A stretch of DNA of 64,000 bases from Artocarpus heterophyllus (taxonomy: Eukaryota > Streptophyta > Magnoliopsida > Rosales > Moraceae): the NCBI GenBank assembly GCA_025403435.1, contig CM046339.1:3426212-3490211 (forward strand), written 5' to 3'. Of this stretch, positions 1 to 10,465 are shown piece after piece. A program made the position numbers and the translations under genes. Every line of letters starts with the position of its first letter. Positions within the stretch are counted from its first letter, which is position 1. The notes beneath the pieces were generated by a model that saw only the letters and a list, made by a program, of their open reading frames with translations, ran no database searches and had not been told where the DNA came from.

Positions 1-193
1 AATAAATTATTCTTTGAACTCATTTAGAATGGAAAAAACGTCGATTTTTTTTCCATTTTTCGATAAAACAAAATTAAAAAAGCATCAACACTTTCGTGAG
101 AGAGCAAGAGATTTGAACATGTTTGGATGGATGTTTGGTGAAATATGGCAACTCTACTAAATAAACATTGCAGTGGCCTTTTTGTAATTTGAT

Positions 194-203
194 CATGCAT
201 GCA
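194..203. promoter_or_regulatory. RY-like (CATGCATG) motif upstream of LBD gene
   Basis: The run CATGCATGCA lies about 320 bp before the LBD start codon. CATGCATG is the core of the plant RY element bound by B3-domain factors. One short motif in upstream DNA is weak evidence, so a regulatory role is inference only. Confidence 0.25.
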
Positions 204-400
204 GGATTATTCTAAACAAAAAACAAAATCCAAATTTCATCAGGCCAATTTTTTGAGGGTCGCCTATTTCTCTTCTTTTCCTAAACAAGAAAAAGGCAGT
301 GTAGTTGGTGTAGAGCCCTGGTTTTGAGTGTAGTTCTTCGGAAACCATTGGCCCCAAAAAAATTTCCAAAAAAGAGAAACAACCCTCGAAAACATTGCCC

Positions 401-408
401 TTAAATAC
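401..408 (+). promoter_or_regulatory. Possible TATA box of the LBD gene
   Basis: TTAAATAC, followed by a CT-rich stretch (411-480) typical of plant transcription start regions, lies about 115 bp before the ATG. It is the best TATA-like candidate in the first 520 bp. The transcription start itself cannot be seen. Confidence 0.35.
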
Positions 409-520
409 AGCTCTCCAGAGCTCTCATTCTTCATATCCCCGTACACCGTCCGTATAATATTATCTGCTGCGCCGAACCCCCTTTTCTTTGCTGTTTGTTT
501 CTCGAGAAAACGTAAAAGAA

Positions 521-1523
521 ATGAGGACTAGCTGCAATGGTTGTAGAGTTCTTCGCAAAGGGTGCAGCGATGATTGCACTATTAGACCTTGCCTTCAGTG
601 GATCAAATCACCTGAGTCCCAAGCCCAAGCCACTCTCTTTCTCGCCAAATTTTATGGTCGCACTGGCCTTCTCAACCTCATTGACGCTGGCCCTCAATAT
701 CTCCGTCCTGGTAATTATAACTCCACTTAATTCTGATGTTTTGTTCTCACTATTATTATAAAAAAAAAAATCAACATTTACTAAACGTGGCAAAAGTTAC
801 TATGCAAAGTCTTCAAGTACAAGGCGTGATTGAACCCGCAACTTCAGTCTAAATTCCGGTGACTACACCAAATGGTTTTAGGTTTGAAACAAAATTTACA
901 TTTATTATTGTTGTTATTGTGTAGAATTTAAATTTTGTGTTCAAATGTGATTTTGAGCAGCTGTTTTCAAGAGCTTGTTGTACGAGGCGTGTGGGAGGGT
1001 CGTAAACCCAATATATGGGTCGGTGGGGCTGCTGTGGTCCGGCGAGTGGGCCAAGTGCCAAGCCGCCGTCGAGGCCGTGCTGGCGGGAATGCCGATGACG
1101 GGAGACGGAGACGGCGCGGCGTTGGGTCCTCCGCTGAAGTCGTGCGACATACGCCATGCGGCGAAGGACACGCCGGCTGAGCGTGAGTCGGCCGATCAGA
1201 AGCTGAGCCAAGTGGTTAAGACCCGCAATAGGTTCAAGAGGACCTCGGCCAAGCACAGGAACTTGGTGGTCGGCTCGGATCAGAGCCATGATGAGTTCGG
1301 AGAGGGGGGATCAAACGACGTCGTTGATTTCATCCGTTTTCTCAACCCTGGTCACGAGTACTACTTGTGGACCTGCCCACAGGGGATCAATGGGACTAGC
1401 GGAGAGGATCGTGAGGGCATGTTTTCTGTTGAAACGATTGAGGCTTCGTTGACGCGGCGCAACGAGCCTAGCCGAGCCGGTGGTGGCGAGGATGGCTTGG
1501 AGCTTACTCTTGGCCTGGCTTAA
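521..1523 (+). CDS. Class II LOB-domain (LBD40/41/42-like) transcription factor, two exons
   Basis: Plant-specific nuclear DNA-binding protein. Exon 1 is 521-710 and exon 2 is 961-1523; joining them gives 250 residues. The split codon (Ala64) and a GT...AG intron place the LOB domain in one frame. Residues 5-19 form the zinc-finger C block C-X2-C-X6-C-X3-C (C5, C8, C15, C19). The GAS block follows (about 41-90), with [16 protein letters not shown] and [13 protein letters not shown]. The class I leucine-zipper coiled coil is absent, as in class II members. [13 protein letters not shown] is closer to LBD40/41/42 than to LBD37/38/39, by memory of the family. A basic patch KTRNRFKR (150-157) could be a nuclear signal. 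The C terminus LELTLGLA (243-250) contains LxLxL, an EAR-type repression motif. The start chosen is the ATG directly before the C block, with family-typical MR(T/M)SCNGC; 11 upstream in-frame codons have no ATG. The gene looks intact and is flanked by repeats. Confidence 0.96.
711..960 (+). other. Intron of the LBD gene
   Basis: A 250-bp AT-rich intron with a GTAATT donor and a TTTTGAGCAG acceptor. It interrupts the LOB domain after LRP, in phase 1, which is a usual intron position in class II LBD genes. Removing it joins the conserved sequence without a gap. Confidence 0.93.
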
Positions 1524-2919
1524 TTACTAGAAGTGAAAAAATATATATATATTCTGGGACTGACGTTGTTGGGAAAATTAAGGAGGGACTGTGCTTTGAT
1601 GCAGTAATGCAAGGGAGAAGCAGTTTTTAGGCGCTCAGAATCAGCTTTAATTTTATTTTTTATTTTGTTTTTTTTTAATAACTAGCTAGTCTTCATTTTT
1701 CTTTTTCTTAAAGTTTTAGCTAGATGGGAAATTGGGTATTGTTGGGGTCTTCTTTTTTTGGGTATACAGAGACAGGACAAGAGATTAGGACACATGTTAG
1801 CGCAAGATGTATGTATGTATGTATGTACATTTTTTGTCGCTGCGGTCAAGAATATGATTATACTGGAAAAGATGGAGAGTTGAGATGTTTCCGATCTTAT
1901 TATTCCCAAAAAAATATCAAAGAATGACATTTCCCAAAATTGCTCTTCTTTCATTTTCATTTTCCTTTTTTTGGTTCAGATTCTCTTCCATCATGTGATC
2001 ATCATAACTCAATTAAGAGTTTCCATAAATTTTTTAAAGTGATCATCAAACTCATGACTAACTTGTCTGTAAGTGGGGCATGCAAGCTGACGCAGCGCCG
2101 TGATATTCAGGTGGTTCTCAACACATGGCGTTCATGCCAGCCCTAGGAGTTTGTGAGAGCCTCCAACACTCGTTGCGTTTACTTCTTCATGCGGACTGTC
2201 CGTTTCTTTTCTTCTCTTTTCCTTTGTTGTTTTTTTTTTAATTTTCAATTATTAATAAAACAGTTCACATTGGCAAAGTATGATTGGTAAAGAAGCTGTC
2301 ATATTGTGGAGATTTGTCGAGACTCCATTTAGTTTGCTTAATTAGAACACGCAAGTACAGGGATACTTTTGTAGATTAATTTAATTGATATTGTTTTCTT
2401 TTTGTAGTTCATTTGCTTTTTGCTTTTTTTGGCATTAGAGGATTTCGGAAGTTAAGGGGAACCATGAAATACCGTGTGGAATAATTTCTTGCCCCACAAT
2501 TTAATTAATGTAGCATGATCAAGAACTCAAGATCAGAGTTTACCTTATAATCACAATAGTATTATCAATGGCAGATCCATGAATCTACTTCCATGTGCGT
2601 CTAATATATAATCTTATAAATAATCAAACAGACACAATAAGATAAGAGCTATTTTCTATTTTATCATCAAAAAATAACCTCATATTTTGAATCTCCTCAA
2701 GATTGTACCTTAAAATTTTAAATTCATTTGTAGGTCAATTAATAGTTAATTTTGACTTTGAATTGACAAACTTAACCCTTACAAGGTGATCCCTTAGTAT
2801 AAAATGAGTTACACGTAACGTTTAAAGAAACCAAAAAAAAAATCATGAAAATAGTAATTTCAAGCCACGTCGTTAAGGATAATTTCTCAATTAATAGTGT
2901 TTTATTATATGCTTATCTA
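1524..2919. other. 3' flank and intergenic DNA, no gene seen
   Basis: AT-rich DNA after the LBD stop codon. It probably contains the 3' UTR, but no single poly-A signal stands out. A (ATGT)5 microsatellite sits at 1807-1826. A more GC-rich patch at about 2075-2175 has no coding frame I recognise. Short open frames here have no family resemblance. Confidence 0.6.
1807..1826. repeat. (ATGT)5 microsatellite
   Basis: Five perfect ATGT units in the LBD downstream region. Confidence 0.9.
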
Positions 2920-3252
2920 TGTTATAAAACAAATACAAAGAATTAAATTGCAAAGCATAAAATAAAGAGACACAAGAGAAATAGAGAGAAACAATCTTAC
3001 CATTCATCATCTCATCTTATGTACATATATAAGCTCTCAAATGCCGTATATATAGGCCAAGAATCATAATATGGGAGATGCTAAAAGTTACAAGTTACAA
3101 CAATAAAATATTACTAATGAAGTGTTAATTGGGGGGTTAGATGGAGGTTATGAAATACCAAATATCAATGATAATCAAAGAAGTGATAATACAATTCATG
3201 AGGGTGTTAGAAATGTAAACGTCCACATTAGTAAACTAATTTATTCAAAACA
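2920..3252 (-). repeat. 3' LTR of the decayed minus-strand element
   Basis: 333 bp, beginning TGTTATAAAAC and ending TTCAAAACA. It is clearly similar along its length to 7670-7985 but with many substitutions and small indels, indicating an old insertion. Confidence 0.85.
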
Positions 3253-3270
3253 CTCCCCCTTAGATGTTCA
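3253..3270 (-). other. Polypurine tract of the decayed element
   Basis: On the minus strand this reads as a purine-rich run ending AAGGGGGAGTG, directly before the 3' LTR. This is where the plus-strand primer of an LTR retrotransposon lies. Confidence 0.75.
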
Positions 3271-3284
3271 CCACTTAAGAATAT

Positions 3285-4483
3285 ATGCCTCATCAAAAAC
3301 TTTACTAGGAAAAACCCTGTGGGAAAAAATCCTAATGAAGGAAAAAAGAGTACATTATTTTCTTAAGATTTGGCTTACAACTATCTTGTTAAAAACCTTG
3401 CTAAGAAAACCCGATGAGACAAAACTTATGCAAAGGAAAAAAGAATATAGCAGCCAATAGCGTCCCCCTCATGTCAACATGTCTTCTTCAACAAAATCAT
3501 ATGCCAAGATCTTTGAGTCGATACATACTAATCTTGTATAGTAATTTCTCAAATGTGGTTGTTGGAAGTATCTCTATATAAATTTCCTAGGTTGTCACTT
3601 GAACAAACTCAATGAATGCCATCCTTTAGGAGCTCATGCATGAAAAAGAATTGTTGAGAAACATGTTTTACCTTGTCTTTTCAACTTGGATGATAAACGT
3701 TACATTGTCCTCGTATAAAGCTATCAGACTTCCTTTGCTAAATAAAAGGTCACATGTTACTTGGATATATTGGAGTATAAATTTCAACGACACAATACAC
3801 ATAAGATAACTATCTCATAAATTTCCAACATGTCAACATGATTCAAAGATGCAAGGACAATAGTTTGCCTTATAAATTGCCAATATGTTGTAGTACCATC
3901 ATATGTAAACAAGTACCATGTATGTAATCATGCTTTTATATAGATTGAAAACTATTCAACATCCAATCAAATTTAATATCCATTTCAGATGTTTCACAAT
4001 GAAAATGAAATAGTTGTTTAACATCTTTTCAATGTCTTTGAGAACTATATCTTGCTGGTACAATAGCAAAGATTGTCATGTGAGGTCTTGTGCCATTAGC
4101 AAATACATTACCGCACTAATAGTGTTATTTGGACTAAGATTATCTTCAATATCACCTGATGATAATTTTTCATTTCAAGAGATCAAGAACATCCATATTT
4201 AAAGGATCAAACAACCATTGGAGAACACATTGGTGGTGTTAGAAGGTGAACATCAATAATAATAATGATAATTCAATTTAATTTATAAGACTCTTTGTTG
4301 GATGTTCAACACTTTAAAATGTGCCTCATTAAAACCTTACTAGATAAAACCCCATGGGACAAAAATTCTAGTGAAGGAAAAAGAGTACATTACTTGTTAT
4401 ATGTTGTAAACTGCCTCATTAAAAACCTTGTCAGAAAAACCCAGTGGGAAAAAACTTTGACCAAGGGAAAAAAAGTACAGTAC
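3285..4483 (-). repeat. Four copies of a ~70-bp motif near the 3' end of the element
   Basis: Copies lie at about 3285-3357, 3384-3450, 4321-4392 and 4411-4483. On the + strand each reads roughly CCTCATTAAAAACCTTG, then a CCCAGTGGGA-like core, then GGAAAAAGAGTACA. They form two pairs about 1 kb apart. They do not code. I believe this block is widespread in 3' regions of plant copia elements, recalled and not searched. Confidence 0.75.
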
Positions 4484-7400
4484 GTATTTGTGTCTATCAT
4501 GGTTCTATTAATGATAATTGATTTAACAGAAAATGATTGAGTCGATGCATACTATTATAAACAAATTCAAGATATTTGCAATTGACTATCTGAACTTGTT
4601 ATCCTTAGCGCTATTGCTAATATTTCAATTATCGCTCTTTAAGAGCTAATCTATTATAAAGAATTTCATAAAAGTATTGGCTATTTTTATGGTATACATC
4701 ATATGAATATTCATTTCTACGCTACTGGCTTTAATATTTAAAATATTTTAGACTATTGGTTCTCCATACTTTGCACTAGTGTATATATTTTCCTAGACTT
4801 TACATCTTTTACTTATAGGCCATTTTTTCACGTCAATCACTTTCAATGAATTTCAAATATTTGTCAAGATCCTCACTTTCTTTTCAATATACTTATAATT
4901 CATGCTTTTTGTAATTGTCAACGATAACTTTTATTGCAATTTAACTTTATTTGTATATTCATATGACTTGTCGAGACCTCCCTCTCTTTTATTTTACTAT
5001 TTTTAAATTTCAGGTATACCCTTTGAACTACTTCAGGAGCTCAATGACTTCAAGAAGTTTGATCTTTAACAAATATATCAAATTGTCAGGCCAATAACCT
5101 TTTCCGAGTATATCCTCTAAAAGAATATGGTCCCTTTATAATACCAATATATTTATAAGTTTCTTTTTCTTCCCATAAGTGTGGTACTTTAGACCAAACA
5201 AGTCTTCAATGCTTTAAGTATTTCTTAAACTCATAAGATAACAAATTTAGAGATCTCAATCCAAGCTATTAAATTAGTAGTTCGAGAAATGATTCAGTCA
5301 CTTTCTTTATCATATTAATTAATATTTTTATACTACATGGAGTGCTCAATCAATTAATCTGTGTGAGGATCAATAATATCCAATTGTAAATTCCCTCCCA
5401 TTGACGGTAGGAATATTTTTTCAAACAATATTACTTGTAGGGATTTTCAAAATGCATATGTACATACCCAATATGCCTTTTGGGTTAGCAAACTTCGAGT
5501 TTGTCATAACAAATTTTTTTCATAGTTGTCCTATAACAACTTGGAAGAGAAAGTGGAAATAAGTTTGCAATATATCCATATAAGTGATAACATATACCCT
5601 CATGTATGTCTCTTTGTGTATAAAACCAAACACAATGTAGAGACATCCTATATCCTTTATAGCTATTGTGATTATTTTTTTCTTTTCACCAATATAATGA
5701 CAATACCAAGGGAATTTATATTGTCAACAACAAACATTTAATTCGTGTACCCAACAAATTAAATATCTTAACCAATTTCTTATCAATTCACTAGGCTATG
5801 TAATAATAAGGCACCATTATTACTTCAATGTATTGCATACATGTGATCTTTCCATAAATTTTGTCTGGCAAGCCTCTTAATTTTTCTTTCTTGTCACATT
5901 TTCACTTTCAATGATTATATGTGACTTTATTAAACTTCGAGGATGCTTGGTATCATATTGCACTCAATAAAAAAACTTGGATCAAACAAAGAGGAGACAA
6001 TCAATAGCTCAACTCTTTCTCTAGCTTTTCTCCATTTAGGTTTTATAGGATCACATCTATATTTTGAATGTTCTATAGGTGTATCCTTCATGGAGGCACC
6101 ACTATAGCCTTTTAATATATCATAGTAATATTCTTATAACAAACGGATGAAAATTTTTCCCTTGATTTAGCCTTGGTATAAGCGTTTAGGCTTACAACAA
6201 GTATATACCAAAGCCTTTCCTTATTACATGCCAAGTGACTAATTTTGATTATTCATCGGAACAATATTACAAACTTTTTAATTTTCTCATAATTTCAAGC
6301 TCCCAATGCTTATTAGTTTATCATTTTCATCAAAAATTGGGAAGTTGGGAAATCTTTAAAGTCCCTTGTAGCCATCACAAATATGCAATATCCACATCAA
6401 CGAATATGTAAAATAATTGGAAAAAGTTAATGGCTTATTTTCATATTGCATGGTAAGGATATAAACGACATTTGTAATTATTTATCTTTTACTATCTCAT
6501 CATGAGTACACAAAAATTACAATAGTTCATGGAATGGGTAGTGTCATATAACTAACTAAACTAAATTATTATTGGCTCACATATATATGCCACAATAAAA
6601 CATCCATGTTGATATAATTTTAAACATGACCAAGTTATTGTACCAATAGATGGTGCAATATTCAATTCTCAGAATATGGAAAAATTAATTAGACAATTAA
6701 TCTATTTATATCAAGCATTTCAATAATAAAAGACCACATTATTATTTTTTATGATCTTGCTATTATTGTGTTTATGGACATGATTAATAGCTATTTAGAA
6801 ATAATTTGTTTAACTATATGTTAAAAAGGTTATTGTACTCATAATTAAAAACAAAACTTGTAACTTCATAATTATAGTGTATTGAATAATAATTAATATT
6901 CTATATATAAATTATATGACTTTATTTGTCCAGATTTCTAAACAATAAAAAGCGATTCAATAACACAAGGATAATAATATTTCCAATAAAAAATAACCAA
7001 AAAATAAACCTTATTAATTAAGATATATTAAAACAAAAATAACAAAGAAAATATTTATCGAACTTTACATTATAATATTTGGTAGTGGTTGTAAAGTTAA
7101 TACTAACAGTTACATGCAAAAGACTATTATAGTGAAAATACAACAATAATGAGAGAACATCGTATAGTGTTTAAAACAATTACCAGGCGTACGTAATAAG
7201 AACTTTTCAAAACACACACACACATATACATTCACTTACATTGAACCAATATAATATAAAACTCAATTTTATTACTATCAAGGGAGGAAAGATAAATCTC
7301 TATGTCATGTATATAGGAACATACTTAGATCAGATAAGAAAAGTTACTAAAATATTATCATGAATAAAACGTGTTACCTTAAAAATTCTAGGAAGACAAA

Positions 7401-7654
7401 AAACATATTATAACGTTTGACCTTCTAAAAGTTTGATAAAAATCTTGGAAAATGATGGCCAGATCCTTGATAATAATACGCTAATAGGTATCAAACCTAT
7501 CATACCACATATTACAAAGAAAATTTGTTAAATTTCTTATAAACAAATTGGTTGAGAGAGCACTACAAATGGAAGCTAAAAGTATTCAAAGTAATCATGA
7601 ATCTTAAAAAAAAAACTCTTAATCAATTTCTAAACCAATATAAATGGTTAGAGA

Positions 7655-7669
7655 CTTGTGCTGATAACA
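7655..7669 (-). other. Primer-binding site of the decayed element
   Basis: The minus strand reads TGTTATCAGCACAAG immediately inside the 5' LTR. It resembles the initiator Met-tRNA site TGGTATCAGAGC but has diverged. Confidence 0.65.
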
Positions 7670-7985
7670 TGTTATAAAACAAATGCAAAGAATAGAATAT
7701 AGAGACATAACATAAATAGAGAGAAACAATCTTATTATTCATCATCTCATCTTATGTACAAATATAAGCTCTCAAAGGCCATATATATGGCCAAGAATTA
7801 TAATGTGAGGGATGCTAAAAGCCATGAGTTACAACAATAAAATATTACTAATGGAGTGTTAATTGGGGGCTATATACAGGTTATGGAATACCAAATATCA
7901 ACAATAATCAAAGGAGAGATAATTCAATTCATGATGGCGTTAGGAATATGTACATCCACGCTAGTAAACTAATTTATTCATAACA
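7670..7985 (-). repeat. 5' LTR of the decayed minus-strand element
   Basis: 316 bp, with terminal inverted hexamers TGTTAT and ATAACA. It pairs with the LTR at 2920-3252 and is followed by the duplicated target ATCTA. Confidence 0.87.
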
Positions 7986-9667
7986 ATCTATAAATTATAA
8001 ATGGTAAATTCACCAATTGTTTGGAGGTCAAAATCAGTTGTTGGGCTAGATAAGATATGTATTTAATATGTACTTGGCGTTTTGGAGTATAATTTTGAGA
8101 ACATGTAAATGATAAGATTGCTTTTTATTCGAAGTCAAAACGCAGTATCTAAAATCATAAACATCCCTAAAGATAATCCTAATTTGCACAAAATATCCCT
8201 AAAGATAAGCCTTTGGACAAAAAGTGTACATATAATCATGGCAATGCCATTATTAATTAATTTTTTTTTTTTTATGATTCAGGCTAAACTTAGGGGTACT
8301 TTCAAAAGTATATAATTAGTTTTACATTTTTAGAAAATTATCCTTTCCCTTCTCCAAAACTATAGCATAATCCCTGTTTGTTAATCTCTCACTTCATATT
8401 AATTATCACACCGTTTTTCTATCATTGTACGCATTTTAATAATTTTTATAATATTTTTGACGTTATATACATATATATATATAGATACATATATACCTAA
8501 ATGAGTTAATTTTTCGTTATCAAAGCTCACAAACTTGTAGCAGCAAGCCAAGATCTTTATAAAAATTGATGAGAATAAATGGAGAAATAAAATTGGAGGG
8601 AAAATGTAAACAAAAGGTGGTTTTCCTTTAAAAGGAAAAAAAAGGGAGAAAACTACAATGTTGATTTTATATAATTTTTAGTTGATTAATAAAAAAAAGG
8701 AAAATGTAAACTGAGTATTAAAAAAATTCATATCAAGCAAACTCAAAATTAAAAAAAAATTAATGGAAAGTCTTAAAGTTTTGGAAATAATGTTGATTTT
8801 ATATAATTTTTAGTTGATTAATATTAATGTAATATTCAATATAGATCAACAACAAAAATATTTTTACTTCTATTGAGAAGGGGATACTTTTATAGGCTTT
8901 CTAAAACTACAATATATTACAATGGATACTTTTTATATTTATATGATAAAAGAGAAAAAAGTGAAATTTTTGAAAACATTTGGATTATTTAGATAATTTT
9001 CCATTTTTGAAGTAGAGCATTTCAAGTTAAAAAAAGAAACATATATTTATATAAAAATAGGTTTATTTATATAAAAGTTTGTTTCCAAAAGAAACAAAAA
9101 AGTCAATATAACGGAATACATATTTTGATCAAAACATGTGTTTCTGTCGAATATTATTTATGCATAAATACTTAAACCATATTTAGCAAAAAATAATTCA
9201 TCAAGAAAAATAAAAAAATGAATTAGGAGGTATATATATATATAAAGGGAAAGAGTGTTTATTAAGGCCATATTTGAGAAAAATAATTTTGACAAGGAAT
9301 TTAAAAAAAATATTTATGAGGCCATAATTTATAAAAGAATATATTATACACTTGTGAGAACAAAATCTTTAATTAAAGATATATATGAGGAAAAAAATAT
9401 TTTTAGGAATGCAAATTAATAGAAAAGAGTACTTCAACTAAAAATATTTTAATTTCCAAAACTTTTGAGATAAAAGAAAAAAGTACATGAAGCGGCATAA
9501 TAACACCAAGAGGAAGAAATAAACAAGCAAAACTCTTTCACAAATAGATTCAAGAAAAACAAGTATAAATTAGTTGAGACAAACTAAGGTGAAAATTGCA
9601 TAGAATTGCAAGAATGTTTAAGCAACATAAGTATATGTAAGGAACCTACTTGAAAAAGAAATTATAG
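7986..9667. other. AT-rich spacer, no gene seen
   Basis: Very AT-rich with poly-A and poly-T runs and a TA run near 8467. One 35-bp sequence occurs twice (8657-8691 and 8789-8823), starting AATGTTGATTTTATATAA. No coding frame or RNA gene was recognised. Confidence 0.6.
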
Positions 9668-9955
9668 GACTACAAGAAATTTATTAAGTACTATGTACAT
9701 TTGAGAGATTTTTTTATAGACACACTTGTAGAAATTGTTTGATACGCGACATTTATTACACGATGATTTTTAAAAACTGTGATGTTAAGTGGGGAGAAAA
9801 CATGGAGGTCCACGAAATCCATGAAATATATGATGTTTTTTTTTCTTTCTAGATTACACGACGGTTTTCTTATTTTATACAATCGTATTTTTAGAAAACC
9901 TTCTTGTAAGCTCTTATTTGTATTAAGGTCTTTCAAAAAACAGTCGTGTAAAGTA
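9668..9955 (+). repeat. Left terminal and subterminal repeats of the first CACTA element
   Basis: A degraded terminal motif at 9668-9680 is followed by TTACACGATGATTTT (9756-9770), TTACACGACGGTTTTC (9854-9869) and the inverted AAACAGTCGTGTAA (9938-9951). Such arrays bind the element's second protein in En/Spm. They match the array at 27590-27860. Confidence 0.72.
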
Positions 9956-10465
9956 TGGTTAAGTAACCCCCCTAGCTCATTAAGAAAAAGCAGAATGTAA
10001 ACAAGTCTTTCCAAAAAATACCCAAATGTTAAAAGATGTAGACCCTTTCCATCTCCATCATTCTCCATCGCCGCCCCTTGTAAATGTTAGTTACATAATA
10101 TTTTTATTTTTTTGATATTATTGATTAGGTTTTTAATTTGTAAATTTATGAGTATAATAATTTATATTGAAATTTTCTAGATATATATGATTGAATAGTG
10201 GATCAATTTGTTTGATTCATTGGAGGATATGGATATAATTAATTATTTGAATATGATGGGTATGATTACATTGTGGATTTATAGATATCATGATTAATAT
10301 TGTATAGGTATGATTAATTTGTAAAAATTACTATGGATTAGATAATGAGTTGATTAATTAGTGTGAAATGTGTGAAATTGTTTGTAATTAAATTGAAATA
10401 GATAGAAAATAGATGTGGGAATATAGATTGAGTAAATGATTTGTGGATGATGTTGAATAATTTTG

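Larger units (their letters stand above)
2920..7985 (-). mobile_element. Decayed Ty1/copia-like LTR retrotransposon
   Basis: The element is bounded by two diverged direct repeats beginning TGTTAT and ending in ACA. It is flanked on both sides by ATCTA (2915-2919 and 7986-7990), a perfect 5-bp target duplication. Orientation is minus: next to the right LTR, the minus strand reads TGTTATCAGCACAAG, a Met-tRNA-like primer site; next to the left LTR it reads a purine tract (CTAAGGGGGAGTG). The 4.4-kb interior is AT-rich with no open gag or pol frame, so it is dead. Assignment to copia rests on the PBS type and on the 3' motif repeats near the PPT, which I associate with plant copia elements. No domain was readable, so the superfamily is inference. 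Confidence 0.85.

Noticed and set aside
264..446. 60-codon minus-strand open frame in the LBD promoter
   Set aside because: No family resemblance, and it overlaps the likely promoter and 5' UTR of the LBD gene.
849..1289. 146-codon minus-strand open frame and a 76-codon partner
   Set aside because: Antisense shadows of LBD exon 2, caused by its high GC content. The sense frame has the LOB domain.
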